Positions 18,127 to 26,571 of a stretch of DNA of 64,000 bases are shown piece by piece; positions within the stretch are counted from its first letter, which is position 1; every line of letters starts with the position of its first letter. Below the pieces are notes generated by a model that had not been told where the DNA came from, ran no database searches, and was given only the letters and a program-made list of their open reading frames with translations. The stretch is from positions 868,001 to 932,000 of the forward strand of contig NZ_JALIQS010000001.1 of assembly GCF_024704725.1 (NCBI RefSeq). The letters run 5' to 3'. The translations under genes and the position numbers were made by a program. Origin of the DNA: Shinella sp. CPCC 101442. GTDB taxonomy: Bacteria > Pseudomonadota > Alphaproteobacteria > Rhizobiales > Rhizobiaceae.

Positions 18127-18216
18127 GGCTCAATCATGGCTCAAAGCGTCTCTTTTCTGCAAGTGCCGAAACGCAATCCTGTCATGATCGGCATGCTCCA
18201 TCGGGATTCGATTGCC

Positions 18217-19467
18217 ATGCGCTACTCTGCCTTTTCCGTTTTCCTGAACGCCCTGCGTGGCAACAAGGGCTGGGCGCCGGCGTGGCGCAGTCCGGTGCCG
18301 AAGAACCACTATGACGTGGTCATCATCGGCGGCGGCGGGCATGGTCTGGCCACGGCCTACTACCTCGCCAAGGAATTCGGCGTCACCAATGTGGCGGTGC
18401 TGGAAAAGGGCTATATCGGCTCCGGCAATGTCGGCCGCAACACCACGATCATCCGCTCCAATTACCTGCTGCTGGGCAACAATCCGTTCTACGAGCTGTC
18501 GATGAAGCTCTGGGAGGGGCTGGAGCAGGATTTCAACTTCAACGCCATGGTCTCCCAGCGCGGCGTGCTCAACCTCTATCATTCCGACGCCCAGCGCGAC
18601 GCCTATACGCGGCGCGGCAACGCCATGCGGCTGCACGGGGTCGATGCCGACCTGCTCGACCGCCACGCCGTGCGCCAGATGCTGCCCTTCCTTGATTTCG
18701 ACAATGCCCGTTTCCCGATCCAGGGCGCGCTGATGCAGAAGCGCGGCGGCACCGTGCGCCATGACGCCGTTGCCTGGGGCTATGCCCGTGGCGCGGATAT
18801 GCGCGGGGTCGATATCATCCAGAATTGCGAGGTCACCGGCATCCGCCGCGAAAACGGCCGTGTCACCGGCGTCGAGACCAGCCAGGGCTTTATCGGCTGC
18901 GGCAAGCTGGCCTTGGCGGCGGCCGGCAATTCCACCGTGGTTGCCGACATGGTCGACCTGAAGCTACCGATCGAAAGCCATGTGTTGCAGGCTTTCGTTT
19001 CCGAAGGGCTGAAGCCGTTCATCGACAATGTCGTCACCTTCGGCGCCGGTCATTTCTACGTCTCCCAGTCGGACAAGGGCGGCCTCGTCTTCGGCGGCGA
19101 TATCGACGGCTATAATTCCTATGCGCAGCGCGGCAATCTCGCGACGGTCGAGCATGTCGCCGAGGCCGGCGTCGCGATGATCCCGGCGCTGTCGCGTGTC
19201 CGGGTGCTGCGCTCCTGGGGCGGGGTGATGGACATGAGCATGGACGGTTCGCCGATCATCGACCGCACCCACATCGACAATCTCTACCTGAACGCCGGCT
19301 GGTGTTACGGCGGCTTCAAGGCCACGCCCGCCTCCGGCTTCTGCTACGCCCATCTGATCGCCAGGAACGAACCGCACGAGACCGGCCGCGCCTTCAGGCT
19401 CGACCGCTTCGCGCGCGGCCGGATGATCGATGAAAAGGGCGTCGGCTCGCAACCCAACCTGCACTGA
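18217..19467 (+). CDS. mgdA: N-methylglutamate dehydrogenase subunit A (sarcosine oxidase beta-like)
   Basis: A 416-residue FAD-dependent DAO-family subunit with the dinucleotide motif IIGGGGHGLATAYYLAKEFG at about 36-55, followed by GYIGSGNVGRNTTIIRSNYL typical of SoxB. It carries the amine oxidation site that acts on N-methylglutamate, giving glutamate and a methylene group. The ATG at 18217 is chosen since SoxB-type proteins begin (M)RYSxFS; upstream in-frame ATGs exist at 18184 and 18193. First gene of a four-gene operon matching soxBDAG order. Sarcosine oxidase is the alternative, but linkage to mgsABC favours N-methylglutamate. Confidence 0.88.
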   Translation: MRYSAFSVFLNALRGNKGWAPAWRSPVPKNHYDVVIIGGGGHGLATAYYLAKEFGVTNVAVLEKGYIGSGNVGRNTTIIRSNYLLLGNNPFYELSMKLWEGLEQDFNFNAMVSQRGVLNLYHSDAQRDAYTRRGNAMRLHGVDADLLDRHAVRQMLPFLDFDNARFPIQGALMQKRGGTVRHDAVAWGYARGADMRGVDIIQNCEVTGIRRENGRVTGVETSQGFIGCGKLALAAAGNSTVVADMVDLKLPIESHVLQAFVSEGLKPFIDNVVTFGAGHFYVSQSDKGGLVFGGDIDGYNSYAQRGNLATVEHVAEAGVAMIPALSRVRVLRSWGGVMDMSMDGSPIIDRTHIDNLYLNAGWCYGGFKATPASGFCYAHLIARNEPHETGRAFRLDRFARGRMIDEKGVGSQPNLH

Positions 19468-19476
19468 GGACATTTC

Positions 19477-19749
19477 ATGGCCAGCCTGATCGCCTGCCCC
19501 CATTGCGGGCCGCGCCCCAAGGAAGAATTCACCGTTCGCGGCGATGCCGGCATCACCCGCCCGGCGCCGGATGCCGGTGAGGACGCCTGGCACGCTTACG
19601 TCTACCTGCGCGACAATCCGCGGGGACGCCATAAGGAACATTGGCACCACACATCCGGCTGCCGCCGCTGGCTGGTGGTCGAGCGCGATACGATGACCCA
19701 CACAATCCATGCCGTATCGGATGCCAGCGCCGAGGGAGCGACCGCATGA
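19477..19749 (+). CDS. mgdB: N-methylglutamate dehydrogenase subunit B (sarcosine oxidase delta-like)
   Basis: A 90-residue zinc subunit. Cys7, Cys10, His58 and Cys62 fit the zinc ligands of heterotetrameric sarcosine oxidase delta (IACPHC and WHHTSGCRRW). It begins 9 bases after mgdA and its stop overlaps the mgdC start in an ATGA arrangement, so the operon is translationally coupled. Confidence 0.9.
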   Translation: MASLIACPHCGPRPKEEFTVRGDAGITRPAPDAGEDAWHAYVYLRDNPRGRHKEHWHHTSGCRRWLVVERDTMTHTIHAVSDASAEGATA

Positions 19750-22703
19750 CGTCCTATCGTCTTTCCCGGGGTGGCCGCATCGATCGCGCCAAGCCGCTCG
19801 ATTTCACCTTCGACGGCAAACCGATGCAGGGTTTTGCCGGCGACACGCTGGCTTCTGCGCTTCTGGCAAACGGCCGCCAGCTCGTCGGCCGCAGCTTCAA
19901 GTATCATCGCCCGCGCGGTATCCTGACGGCGGGTGCCGCCGAACCCAATGCCCTGGTGACGATCGGCGAAGGCGGACGCACCGAGGCCAATACCCGCGCC
20001 ACGCTGGTCGAGCTCTACAGCGGCCTGACCGCCAAGAGCCAGAACCGCTGGCCCTCGGTCGATTTCGACCTCGGCGCTATTAACAGCCTGCTCTCGCCCT
20101 TCCTCGGCGCCGGCTTCTACTACAAGACCTTCATGTGGCCGGCCGCCTTCTGGGAAAAGGTCTACGAGCCGATCATCCGCAAGGCCGCAGGCCTCGGCCG
20201 CGCCACCTATGAACCCGATCCCGATAGCTACGAAAAATGTTGGGCGCATTGCGACCTGCTGGTCATCGGCGCAGGGCCCGCCGGCCTCGCCGCCGCCCTG
20301 ACCGCCGGCCGCGCCGGTGCCCGCGTCATTCTTGCCGATGAAGGTTTTGAACCCGGCGGTTCATTGCTGTCAGAAACGGCACCAGTCAGTGGAAAATCCG
20401 CGAGCGACCTGCTGGCCCAGACGCTGGCCGAGCTGGCGGATATGCCGAATGTCCGCATCTTCTCCCGGACAACCGTCTTCGGCTGGTACGACGGCAATGT
20501 GTTTGGCGCCGTCGAAAGCGTGCAGAAGAACACGGCCACGATAGACCCGAACCGGCCGGTCGAGCGCATCTGGCGCATCGCCGCCAAACAGGCGATCCTC
20601 GCTTCCGGCGCAGAGGAGCGTCCGCTGGTTTTCGGCGGCAATGACATTCCCGGCGTGATGATGGCTGGCGCCATGCGCTCCTATCTCAACCGGCAGGCCA
20701 TCGCGCCCGGAAAGAGCACGGTCATCTTCACCAACGACGCCTCCGGCTACGCGGCCGCCGCCGATCTCGAAGCCGCCGGCCTTGATGTCGCGGCCATCGT
20801 CGACAGCCGCCCGGATGCCGCGCGCACATGGTCCGGCAAGGCACGCATCCTGCCCGGCGCCGTGGTCGTCGATGCCAAGGGCGGCCGGAGCCTCAAGGGC
20901 GTGACCGTGCTGAACAACGGCCGCACGGAAACCATCGCGGCGGATGCACTCGGCATGGCCGGCGGCTGGAGCCCGATCATCCATCTCGCCTGCCATCGCG
21001 GCGCAAAGCCGGTCTGGTCCGATGCAAAGGCCGCATTCCTTGCTCCGCAAGCCCAGGAAGGGCTGACCGTTGTGGGTGCCGCCGCAAGCATCGGCAGCAT
21101 TGAAGCCTGCCTTGCAGACGGCGCCGGAAAGGCTGCGTCCACTTTGCTAGCGCTCGGCTTTTCGAAGGCCAGCGCCGCATTCGCCGAAAAGGCCGATACG
21201 ACAATCGTCTCCAAGCCGCTCTGGCGGGTCCACGGATCGAAAGGCAAGGCCTTCGTCGACTACCAGAACGACGTGCACCTCAAGGACCTCGGCCTCGCGG
21301 TCAGCGAAGGTTATGGCCATGTCGAGCTTGCCAAACGCTACACCACCAATGGCATGGCAACCGACCAGGGCAAGCTGTCGAACATCAACGCCATCGGCAT
21401 TCTCGCCGAAGCGCGAAAGGTCTCGCCGGCCGACGTCGGCACCACGACATTCCGCCCGTTCTATACGCCGCTCTCCTTCGGCGCGCTGACCGGCGCCTCC
21501 AAGGGCAAGCATTTCCAGCCGGTGCGCAAATCGCCGCTGCATGACTGGGCGAGGAAGAACGGGGCGGTCTTCGTCGAAACAGGCCTCTGGTATCGCTCGT
21601 CCTGGTTCCCGAAGGCGGGCGAAACGACCTGGCGCGAAAGCGTCGATCGCGAAGTGCTCAATGTCCGCAAGAACGCCGGCATCTGCGATGTCTCCACGCT
21701 CGGCAAGATCGAGATTTTTGGCCGGGACGCCGCCGAGTTCCTCAACCGGGTCTACTGCAACGCCTTCCTGAAGCTCCCCATCGGCAAGGCGCGGTACGGC
21801 CTGATGCTGCGCGAAGACGGCATGATCTACGACGACGGTACGACGAGCCGCCTTGGCGAAACCCATTTCTTCATGACGACGACCACGGCTTACGCCGCAG
21901 GCGTGATGAACCATCTGGAATTCTGCGCTCAGGCGCTCTGGCCCGATCTCGACGTGCAGTTCGCCTCCTCGACCGATCAATGGGCGCAGATTGCCGTTGC
22001 CGGTCCGAAATCGCGCACGATCCTGCAAACGCTGGTGGATGAGGACATTTCCGACGCGGCCTTCCCGTTCCTCAGCGCCAAGGAAGTGTCGCTCTGCGGC
22101 GGCATGCTGACCGGCCGGTTGTTCCGCATCTCGTTTTCCGGCGAACTGGCCTATGAACTGGCAGTCCCTGCCGGCTACGGCGAAGCGATCGCCGATGCGA
22201 TCATGGACGCCGGCAAGCCGCATGGCATCTGCCCTTACGGTGTCGAGGCGCTGGGTGTCATGCGCATCGAGAAGGGTCATGTCACCCATTCCGAGATCAA
22301 CGGCACGGTCATCCCGTCGGATCTCGGCTTCGCCAAGATGGTCTCCACGACCAAGCCGGACTTCATCGGCAAGGCGATGCTCTCGCGCGAAGGCCTGATG
22401 GCGGAGGACCGGCTTTCGCTGGTCGGCGTCAAGCCGCTCGATCCGGCGACGACCTTCAAGACCGGCTCGCATATCCTCTCGGAGGGTGCTGTTCCGTCGC
22501 TCGAAAACGACCATGGCTATGTCTCCTCCAGCTGCTACTCGCCGAACCTCGGCTCGACCATCGGCCTCGCCCTCGTCAAGCATGGCCCGAAGCGCCACGG
22601 CGAGCATGTCACCGTCTGGAACGACCTGAAAAACGAATACACCAAGGCCGTGCTGTGCAGCCCGGTCTTCTTCGACCCGGAAAACGGAAAGCTCCATGGC
22701 TGA
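19746..22703 (+). CDS. mgdC: N-methylglutamate dehydrogenase large subunit C (sarcosine oxidase alpha-like)
   Basis: A 985-residue multidomain subunit. It has an N-terminal ferredoxin-fold segment without cluster cysteines (GFAGDTLASALLANG), an NAD-binding Rossmann domain (LVIGAGPAGLAAALTAGRAG, about 175), a middle helical domain and a C-terminal GcvT/folate domain (about 610-985, with MLREDGMIYDDGTTSRLG and GELAYELAV). In this enzyme class the T-protein-like half transfers the oxidised methyl group to tetrahydrofolate, delivering methylene-THF to FolD. The start at 19746 overlaps the mgdB stop; an extension upstream lies inside mgdB and is rejected. Confidence 0.92.
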   Translation: MTSYRLSRGGRIDRAKPLDFTFDGKPMQGFAGDTLASALLANGRQLVGRSFKYHRPRGILTAGAAEPNALVTIGEGGRTEANTRATLVELYSGLTAKSQNRWPSVDFDLGAINSLLSPFLGAGFYYKTFMWPAAFWEKVYEPIIRKAAGLGRATYEPDPDSYEKCWAHCDLLVIGAGPAGLAAALTAGRAGARVILADEGFEPGGSLLSETAPVSGKSASDLLAQTLAELADMPNVRIFSRTTVFGWYDGNVFGAVESVQKNTATIDPNRPVERIWRIAAKQAILASGAEERPLVFGGNDIPGVMMAGAMRSYLNRQAIAPGKSTVIFTNDASGYAAAADLEAAGLDVAAIVDSRPDAARTWSGKARILPGAVVVDAKGGRSLKGVTVLNNGRTETIAADALGMAGGWSPIIHLACHRGAKPVWSDAKAAFLAPQAQEGLTVVGAAASIGSIEACLADGAGKAASTLLALGFSKASAAFAEKADTTIVSKPLWRVHGSKGKAFVDYQNDVHLKDLGLAVSEGYGHVELAKRYTTNGMATDQGKLSNINAIGILAEARKVSPADVGTTTFRPFYTPLSFGALTGASKGKHFQPVRKSPLHDWARKNGAVFVETGLWYRSSWFPKAGETTWRESVDREVLNVRKNAGICDVSTLGKIEIFGRDAAEFLNRVYCNAFLKLPIGKARYGLMLREDGMIYDDGTTSRLGETHFFMTTTTAYAAGVMNHLEFCAQALWPDLDVQFASSTDQWAQIAVAGPKSRTILQTLVDEDISDAAFPFLSAKEVSLCGGMLTGRLFRISFSGELAYELAVPAGYGEAIADAIMDAGKPHGICPYGVEALGVMRIEKGHVTHSEINGTVIPSDLGFAKMVSTTKPDFIGKAMLSREGLMAEDRLSLVGVKPLDPATTFKTGSHILSEGAVPSLENDHGYVSSSCYSPNLGSTIGLALVKHGPKRHGEHVTVWNDLKNEYTKAVLCSPVFFDPENGKLHG

Positions 22704-23268
22704 TTTTGCGCTCCTTCACCGACCAGCCCTTGCCGGTGCCAAGGCCGGCTCGTTCGGTGCCCCGTCAACCGGTGCACGGATCACACTCACCGCCCTGCCG
22801 GAAGGCCATGTGCTGCAGGTTCTCGCCGCGCGCGACAGCGACCATCTGCAAGACCTGATCCCACGGATCGGCGATGGCAGCCCTCATGCGGTGCGTCCCT
22901 ATGGCCCCGGACAATGGTTCGTCATCGGCGACGCGGCCCTTTCCGCTGCGGAAATTTTCGGCAAGACGCCGCTGCTGGACGGCATGGCCTCCATTTCCGA
23001 CCAGGGCCACGGCCGTATCCGGATCGGCATCAGCGGACGGGCGGTCGAAACCGTCCTTGCCAAGGGCACGGCCGTCGATCTCGACAGAGCCAGCTTCCCC
23101 GTCGGCCGGTCCGCCATGACGCTGATCGGCCACATCTCGGCGCTGATCACCCGAACAGGCGCGGAAAGTTTTGAGCTACTGGTGTTGCGTGGCTTTGCCG
23201 AAAGCCTGTGGGATGAGCTGATCCAGATGAGCCTTGAATTCGGCGTGGACGCAAGAGCGACGCAATAG
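22696..23268 (+). CDS. mgdD: N-methylglutamate dehydrogenase subunit D (sarcosine oxidase gamma-like)
   Basis: A 190-residue SoxG-type subunit, a small YgfZ/GcvT-related fold that packs between alpha and beta. Typical elements are GPGQWFVIGD and the C-terminal LVLRGFAESLWDELIQMSLEFG. It overlaps mgdC by 8 bases and ends the mgdABCD operon, facing the convergent XRE-cupin regulator gene 35 bases away. Confidence 0.9.
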   Translation: MADFALLHRPALAGAKAGSFGAPSTGARITLTALPEGHVLQVLAARDSDHLQDLIPRIGDGSPHAVRPYGPGQWFVIGDAALSAAEIFGKTPLLDGMASISDQGHGRIRIGISGRAVETVLAKGTAVDLDRASFPVGRSAMTLIGHISALITRTGAESFELLVLRGFAESLWDELIQMSLEFGVDARATQ

Positions 23269-23303
23269 GCGGTCGCCAGGCTTTGAATTTCCGCAAGGCA
23301 AAA

Positions 23304-23972
23304 TCAGACGGTTTGGTTCCGCTTTTGCGGGTAGCTGATGATTGACAGGTAACGAGCCGGCAGATGAACCAGTTCCTGCGGTCCGTGCGGTGAATCGGCA
23401 TCGAAGAACAGGCTGTCACCCGGTTGCATCGTGTAGAGTTGATCGCCGTGTCGGTAGACCACTTCGCCTTCCAGCATATGCAGGAACTCCATGCCTTCAT
23501 GCTGGAACGTCGGAAAGACGTCGGACTCGGTCGTCAGCGTTATGAGATAGGGTTCCACCGTGACGCCGCTGGTGTTGTTGGCGATGTGACCGAGCAGGCT
23601 GTACTGATGCCCAGCGCGCGTGCCGCGCCGCTCGATATTCACGCCTTCCCCCGCTTTGACGAATGTCGCATTGTGTGGCTCCTCGAACCGGCGAAAGAAC
23701 GCCGTGAGCGGCACGCCGAGCGCTCTGGTCAGGGCTTGCAGCGTGGTCAGCGAGGGTGAGATGTTGCCGTTCTCGATCTTCGACAGCATGCCCACGGAAA
23801 TGCCCGTCGCGGTTGCGAGGTCGGTGACGGTGATGCCGAGCGCTTTGCGATAGGTTCGAACCTCGTGCCCGATCGCCATTTCCAGATTGTTTTCGCGGGG
23901 CTCGCGAACCCGGTGCGGATCCTGGGACAACAGGGCCAGCTTCTGCCCGTCCTTCTCGTGCTTATCGGTCAT
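23304..23972 (-). CDS. XRE-family regulator with C-terminal cupin
   Basis: A 222-residue regulator: a helix-turn-helix of the phage-repressor type at about 32-88 (VTDLATATGISVGMLSKIEN, LTTLQALTRALGVPL) and a small-ligand cupin barrel at about 130-215 (EFLHMLEGEVVYRHGDQLYT, GDSLFFDADSPHG). Such regulators often control amine, polyamine or amino-acid catabolism. It is convergent with mgdD and upstream of nothing on its own strand, so its target is uncertain. Autoregulation is likely, and an inverted repeat lies just before its start. Confidence 0.88.
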   Translation of the reverse strand: MTDKHEKDGQKLALLSQDPHRVREPRENNLEMAIGHEVRTYRKALGITVTDLATATGISVGMLSKIENGNISPSLTTLQALTRALGVPLTAFFRRFEEPHNATFVKAGEGVNIERRGTRAGHQYSLLGHIANNTSGVTVEPYLITLTTESDVFPTFQHEGMEFLHMLEGEVVYRHGDQLYTMQPGDSLFFDADSPHGPQELVHLPARYLSIISYPQKRNQTV

Positions 23973-23993
23973 CGTAATCTCCTGCGAATTATG

Positions 23994-24006
23994 TTCCTTA
24001 CAGGAA
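23994..24006. promoter_or_regulatory. Candidate operator before the XRE-cupin gene
   Basis: TTCC-TTACA-GGAA is an inverted repeat about 20 bases upstream of the regulator's start codon, inside an AT-rich stretch. Half-sites are short, so confidence is low. XRE-cupin repressors commonly bind inverted repeats at their own promoter. Confidence 0.3.
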
Positions 24007-24156
24007 ACATCTCGTTATTCGGAGGAAATTTTTCGGCTGAGTGGAAACGCCGCATCAAGGCGGTGTCTTAGGCCCTTCCGAGACTTTGCAGATGCGAGGC
24101 GAGCCGGTCCGCATCGACGGTGGCAAGGTAGCGGCATTCTCAGGGTGAACTTCGGC

Positions 24157-25347
24157 TCACGCCCCTTCCATTTGGGCGATGATCATTTCTGCGATAGGGA
24201 TCGCTGACGTGGCTGCAGGAGACGGTGCATTGCAGACATGCAGCATGCGATCGGTTTCGGCAAAAAGGAAATCGTGAATCAGCGTGCCATCGTTACGCAC
24301 CGCTTGCGCGCGAATGCCCGCGTCACAGGGCAGAAGATCCTCCAGGGCGAGGCTAGGGCAGTATTTCCGGCATTCCTCAAGATAACCCGGTTTCCAGAAG
24401 GAGTTGCGGAATTCCTTCATCGCCGATTTACGATGTGCGAAGGCGGTTTTCCAGAATCCCGGGAAAAGCACGATGTCGGCCGTGTCGGAGAGATTGACGG
24501 AGAGGCGCGGATAGCCTTCGCGGGCAAAGCCGATGACCGCATTGGGGCCGACCGTTACGCCGCCATCGATCATGCGGGTGAGATGTATGCCGAGGAAGGG
24601 CAGCGCGGGGTCAGGGATCGGATAGATGAGATGGCGGACAATGGCGCTCTTTTCAGCCGGGAGACGGTAGTACTCTCCCCGGAAGGGAACGATGCGATGG
24701 TCAATGCTCAGGCCTGCGAGCCGTGCCAGCCGATCGGATTGCAGGCCACCGCACACGATCAGCTTCTTCGCCTGCCAGCTTTTGCCGTCGGCGTCGATGT
24801 CGACGGCGTCCACGCGTTCGTGGATGCCGGATACGCGCGTCGACAGCTGGATTTCACCACCGAGCATTGCGATACGCCGGCCCATGGCTCGGCAGATCTC
24901 GGAATAATCGACGATTCCGGTCGAGGGAACGAGCAGTGCGCCGAGGCCGCTGATGTTCGGTTCCTGTTCCCTCAGTTCGCCGGCGCCGAGCCTGACGACC
25001 TCGATTCCGTTCTGCCTCGAGCGCTCATATAGCGCCTCCATCCGTGCCGTTTCAGAATCGGATGTCGCCACCAGCAGCTTGCCGCACACGTCGAAGCGGA
25101 TGTCATTCTCCGCGCAGAATGCCTTGGTCGCCGCAGCACCCTTGCGGCAAAGCTCCGCCTTCAGACTGCCCGGCGGGTAGTATATTCCAGCATGGATGAC
25201 CCCGCTGTTATGGCCGGTCTGGTGCTGCGCGAGCTCATTTTCCTTCTCCAGCAGGACCAGACTGATGCCCGGCCTTGATTCGAGAAGTCGCATGGCGGTT
25301 GCCAGGCCGACGATACCGCCACCGATGACGCAATAGTCGAAGATCAT
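24157..25347 (-). CDS. lhgO: L-2-hydroxyglutarate oxidase (FAD-dependent)
   Basis: A 396-residue DAO-superfamily flavoprotein that oxidises L-2-hydroxyglutarate to 2-oxoglutarate. FAD motif IGGGIVGLATAMRLLE is near residue 8, followed by QTGHNSGVIHAGIYYPPGSL, which is diagnostic for LhgO. The C-terminus has GIRAQAVRNDGTLIHDF. It is the last gene of a long minus-strand series beginning with the BMP binding protein, 102 bases after an ABC ATPase gene. Its placement suggests that a hydroxy-acid like 2-hydroxyglutarate arises in that pathway, but it might also be an independent unit. Confidence 0.88.
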   Translation of the reverse strand: MIFDYCVIGGGIVGLATAMRLLESRPGISLVLLEKENELAQHQTGHNSGVIHAGIYYPPGSLKAELCRKGAAATKAFCAENDIRFDVCGKLLVATSDSETARMEALYERSRQNGIEVVRLGAGELREQEPNISGLGALLVPSTGIVDYSEICRAMGRRIAMLGGEIQLSTRVSGIHERVDAVDIDADGKSWQAKKLIVCGGLQSDRLARLAGLSIDHRIVPFRGEYYRLPAEKSAIVRHLIYPIPDPALPFLGIHLTRMIDGGVTVGPNAVIGFAREGYPRLSVNLSDTADIVLFPGFWKTAFAHRKSAMKEFRNSFWKPGYLEECRKYCPSLALEDLLPCDAGIRAQAVRNDGTLIHDFLFAETDRMLHVCNAPSPAATSAIPIAEMIIAQMEGA

Positions 25348-25449
25348 ATCAAGGGCTCTTGAATGTCCAGTTTTGACTTGTCGGCGTCAGCGGCAAAGTC
25401 AATCGAGCGTGGACGATGGTGGTCGGTCCGAGCTTCAAAGACCGGATGA

Positions 25450-26538
25450 TCACGAGCGATAGCTTTTGCCGGCTTCGTCGAAAAGATGAAGCTTGGATTT
25501 ATCGGCAGTAAAGCGAACCTTTGCGCCGCGTGCAACATCGAGAATGCCCGGCACCTTGGCGATGATCGGTTCGTTGGCGACGAGGCCTTCGATATAGAGG
25601 AGCGTGACCTCGCCGAGCGCCTCGATGATGGAGACAATGCCTTCGAAGAGGAAGTCGTCGCCTTCCGCGATCCGCAGATCCTCCGGCCGCACGCCAAAAC
25701 TCGCGGTCTTTCCCGCTTCGTCCGCCTTCGTGGCGATGGCGAGCGTATCGCGCTTTCCGCCGACAAGCTCGACCGTCGTCTGCTCGCCTGCGGCGATGAT
25801 CTTCGCCGGAATGACGTTCATGGACGGTGAGCCGATGAAACGGGCGACGAAGAGATTGGCCGGGCGCTCGTAAAGTTCGAGCGGCGGGCCGACCTGCTCG
25901 ATATGGCCGGCCGAAAGCACGACGATGCGGTCGGCAAGCGTCATCGCCTCCACCTGATCGTGCGTCACGTAAATCATGGTCGTGTCGGCCATCTGCTCGT
26001 TGAGCTTGGCGATCTCGATGCGGGTGGCGACACGCAGCGCCGCGTCGAGGTTCGACAAAGGTTCATCGAACAGGAAGACCTTGGGATCGCGGCAGATGGC
26101 ACGGCCGATCGCAACGCGCTGGCGCTGGCCGCCCGAGAGCGCCTTGGGCAGGCGGTCGAGATACTGGGTGAGTTGGAGGATATCGGCGGCCGAGCGCACC
26201 CGGCGGTCGATCTCCTCCTTGCTCTCACCGGCGATCCGCATGCCGAAAGCCATGTTGTCGTAGACGGTCATGTGGGGATAGAGCGCGTAGGACTGGAAGA
26301 CCATGGCGATGCCGCGCTTCGAGGGTGGCACGTCGTTGACGCGTTCGCCCTCGATGAACATGTCGCCATCGCTGATTTCCTCGAGACCGGCGATCATGCG
26401 CAGCAGGGTCGATTTCCCGCAGCCGGACGGGCCGACGAAAACGACGAACTCACCCTTCCTGATTTCCAGATCGATGCCATGAATGACATCGACGGCGCCG
26501 TAGGACTTGCGGATATTCTTCAGTTCGAGACCTGACAT
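25450..26538 (-). CDS. ABC transporter ATP-binding protein, UgpC/MalK type (orphan)
   Basis: A 362-residue MalK-like ATPase. Walker A GPSGCGKST is at 36-44, followed by a Q-loop in VFQSYALYPHMTV, the signature LSGGQRQRVAIGRA, Walker B VFLFDEPLSNLD and an H-loop. The C-terminal TOBE-type domain (about 240-362) is of the carbohydrate class. It sits 33 bases downstream of nucleoside-hydrolase genes in an operon that already has its own dual ATPase. No CUT1 permeases adjoin it. The nearest partners lacking an ATPase are the MalF/MalG-type permeases at 39934-41753. Confidence 0.9.
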   Translation of the reverse strand: MSGLELKNIRKSYGAVDVIHGIDLEIRKGEFVVFVGPSGCGKSTLLRMIAGLEEISDGDMFIEGERVNDVPPSKRGIAMVFQSYALYPHMTVYDNMAFGMRIAGESKEEIDRRVRSAADILQLTQYLDRLPKALSGGQRQRVAIGRAICRDPKVFLFDEPLSNLDAALRVATRIEIAKLNEQMADTTMIYVTHDQVEAMTLADRIVVLSAGHIEQVGPPLELYERPANLFVARFIGSPSMNVIPAKIIAAGEQTTVELVGGKRDTLAIATKADEAGKTASFGVRPEDLRIAEGDDFLFEGIVSIIEALGEVTLLYIEGLVANEPIIAKVPGILDVARGAKVRFTADKSKLHLFDEAGKSYRS

Positions 26539-26571
26539 GCGGTTTTCTCCAGCTCGATGCCCGTGCAGTCG

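Noticed and set aside
21147-22697. 516-codon minus-strand frame inside mgdC
   Set aside because: Antisense shadow of the T-protein half of mgdC, which matches a known family.
18217-23268. Sarcosine oxidase operon for glycine betaine breakdown
   Set aside because: Gene order is the same, but no betaine or dimethylglycine demethylase genes occur here, while N-methylglutamate synthase genes are adjacent. Sarcosine activity remains a minor alternative.
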